Assembly: GCF_029227915.1 (NCBI RefSeq)
Contig: NC_079884.1
Coordinates: 22,382,001-22,446,000 of the forward strand
DNA: 64,000 bases
Reading direction: 5' to 3'
Source of the DNA: Hydractinia symbiolongicarpus
Taxonomy: Eukaryota; Cnidaria; Hydrozoa; Anthoathecata; Hydractiniidae
Positions within the stretch are counted from its first letter, which is position 1. Each line of letters opens with the position of its first letter. The notes beneath the pieces were generated by a model. The model saw nothing but the letters and a program-made list of their open reading frames with translations, did no database searches and was not told the origin of the DNA. A program made the translations under genes and the position numbers. Below are positions 62,305 to 64,000 of the stretch, piece after piece.

Positions 62305-64000
62305 AATTTAACAACACAGCGGTTCATCATCATCATCATCATTCTCGGCATAACGTCTGTTTTCCATGCTAGCATGGGTTGGACGGGGTATATTAATGAC
62401 CTTCTTCCAATCTGATCTAGACTGTGTTAGATCTAAACTCAACTTCCTCTGTATCAAGTCTGTCCTTATAACCTCCTGCCAAGTCTTTCTCGGTCTGCCT
62501 CTAGGCTTTGCTCCAGGAAATATCAAGTCTCTACACTTTCTTATTCAATTATCCTCCTCCATTCTTTCTAAGTGCCCCAGCCAATTCAATCTTCTTATCT
62601 GGATGACATTTTTAATTCTACGGATACTTAGCCTGCTTCTTAGCTAATCTGAACTCTTTCTGTCTCTCAGACTGGCGTTACACATCTACCTAACCATTCT
62701 CATATCATTCCTTTCTAAACGGTCAAGATCTTCCTGCTTTACTGCCCATGTCTCACTTCTGTACAACATAACACTTCTTACACAGGCCTCATTCAACCTA
62801 CCTTTTACCTCAATTGACAAGACTCTACTAGTCAACAAAGGAAGTAACTCTCTGAACTTTTTCCAAGCAGAACCTATCCTGCAAGTAACACTTCTTCCAA
62901 CACCCCTTTCACTGCCCAACATATGACCTAAGTAACAGAAGTTCTCAACTATCTCTAACAAGCCACTGTTGTACATCATTAAAGCTGGAAATATTCATTC
63001 TCTATAATCTCACCTTTGCAACGCTTGCATACAAACTGAATGTCAGCTCTTAACCTTCCACCAATACTACTGCACTTCTTATGTACCCAATGCTTGCAAG
63101 TCTGACAAAAAATTGAATTACTACCAACCCCTTTCCTGCAAACTCCACAAGGTCACTTTCCAACTACAAAGTCACACTTGGCTGCAATGCTACTAATCAT
63201 GACTTTAGACTTTGCTGTGTTCACCCTTAGCCCTTTCTCTTCTAGTCTTTTCTTCCATTCTCAAACTTTTCACTTAATTCTTCCATCGACTCTGCTAAGA
63301 GAACCAAATCATCTGCATACAATAGCTCCCATGCACTCCCATAGTTACCTCTTTCTAATGCATCACCCTTGCCCTTGAAACAATTCACTATTACACTCGA
63401 CTGCCACTTACTCGGAATAGCACCATCCGTTATAATCTGGTTAGAAAGACTTGTAATAAACTCAACACTAATGTATCCAGATGCTTTTACCATCTCTGCA
63501 ACAATACCTGATACTCATGCAGCCTTGCCAATCTTCAATTTCCTAATAGCTCCACTACCCATTCTGTCTTGATCTGCATAGCTGGCCCATCCACAACATC
63601 ATCATCTGACAAATTATCCTCATCCCAATCAAACTCAGTGTTAAGCAACCTCTGATTATAATTATTCCAAGCTATCCTTTTCTCCTCCTCTGTGCTAACC
63701 AAAACACCTTCATCATTACGTATACACTTCTCACCTACAACATCTTGATTAGTCTTCTTCATTTGCTTTGCTATCTTGAATACCTCATTGCGCTGGTCTT
63801 TCCTTCTTAACACATCTGCAAATCTCTTTCTCTCTGCTTCTGATTTTGCCTTATACACTGCTGTACGAGCACGATGCTTGGCTTCTAAGTAAATATTTTT
63901 ACTACCACCTGACTTCCACTCTTTCCAAAGTTTCCTCTTTTCCTTTATACACTGGTCAACCTCATTATTCCACCACCAGGTCTGTCTATGTCTAGCTGGT
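62305..64000 (-). mobile_element. Non-LTR retrotransposon (LINE), internally deleted, continues past window
   Basis: Read on the minus strand from the window edge: RARTAVYKAKSEAERKRFAD and FDWDEDNLSDDDVVDG (between endonuclease and polymerase), then ASGYISVEFITSLSNQIITD and SSVIVNCFKGKGDALERGNY (start of reverse transcriptase). It then jumps directly to WELLYADDLVLLAESMEELS (the catalytic Y-A-D-D block), so most of fingers and palm is deleted. The thumb-side part VENFCYLGHMLGSE and KGRLNEACVRSVMLY follows, then the end RGRPRKTWQEVIRTDL and a (GAT)n tail at about 62325-62343. Frames are shifted between blocks, so the copy is dead. Confidence 0.8.

Overview
This is eukaryotic, strongly AT-rich DNA with spliced genes, canonical GT-AG introns, AATAAA signals and several transposon types. 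A metazoan VIAAT-type transporter, an AK5-like adenylate kinase with animal architecture, a tandem death-domain/caspase-like protein, and DIRS, Helitron-like and LINE repeats point to an early-branching animal. A cnidarian, probably a hydrozoan, is my inference; no single feature proves it.

Layout. Positions 1242-14351 hold two tandem copies of a non-coding unit of about 5 kb. The second copy is interrupted by a 3.2 kb DIRS-like tyrosine-recombinase retroelement at 8423-11617, and the first copy preserves the exact empty site. Short Helitron-like repeats follow (14501-14802). A 127-codon ORF with a polyadenylation signal lies at 18266-18672, and an SLC32/VIAAT-like amino acid transporter is encoded on the minus strand at 20269-21681. 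Positions 22-33 kb are gene-poor and hold a MITE-like repeat and a decayed transposon-related gene. Minus-strand exons at 33415-49149 can be assembled, with consistent phases, into a 19-exon gene for a 1098-residue adenylate kinase with an N-terminal DPY30/RIIa-like region and four AK domains. The third of these has lost its P-loop lysine and its LID. A small unrecognised spliced gene lies on the minus strand at 50690-53426. A plus-strand gene at 56714-61843 encodes two death-domain-like modules, a long acidic linker and a caspase p20-like domain in which the catalytic His and Cys are both replaced. It runs off into, or is interrupted by, a LINE at 62305-64000, so its 3' end is not seen.

The genes do not form a pathway or operon. 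The two most interesting loci each carry a degenerate enzyme domain in an intact reading frame: a pseudo-AK domain inside a multi-AK protein, and a pseudocaspase joined to death domains, an arrangement that recalls cFLIP-type regulators of death signalling. The mobile DNA is informative in its own right: an insertion with a matching empty site, an 81-bp perfect palindrome at one DIRS end, an inverted reverse-transcriptase fragment, and head-to-tail Helitron-like elements.
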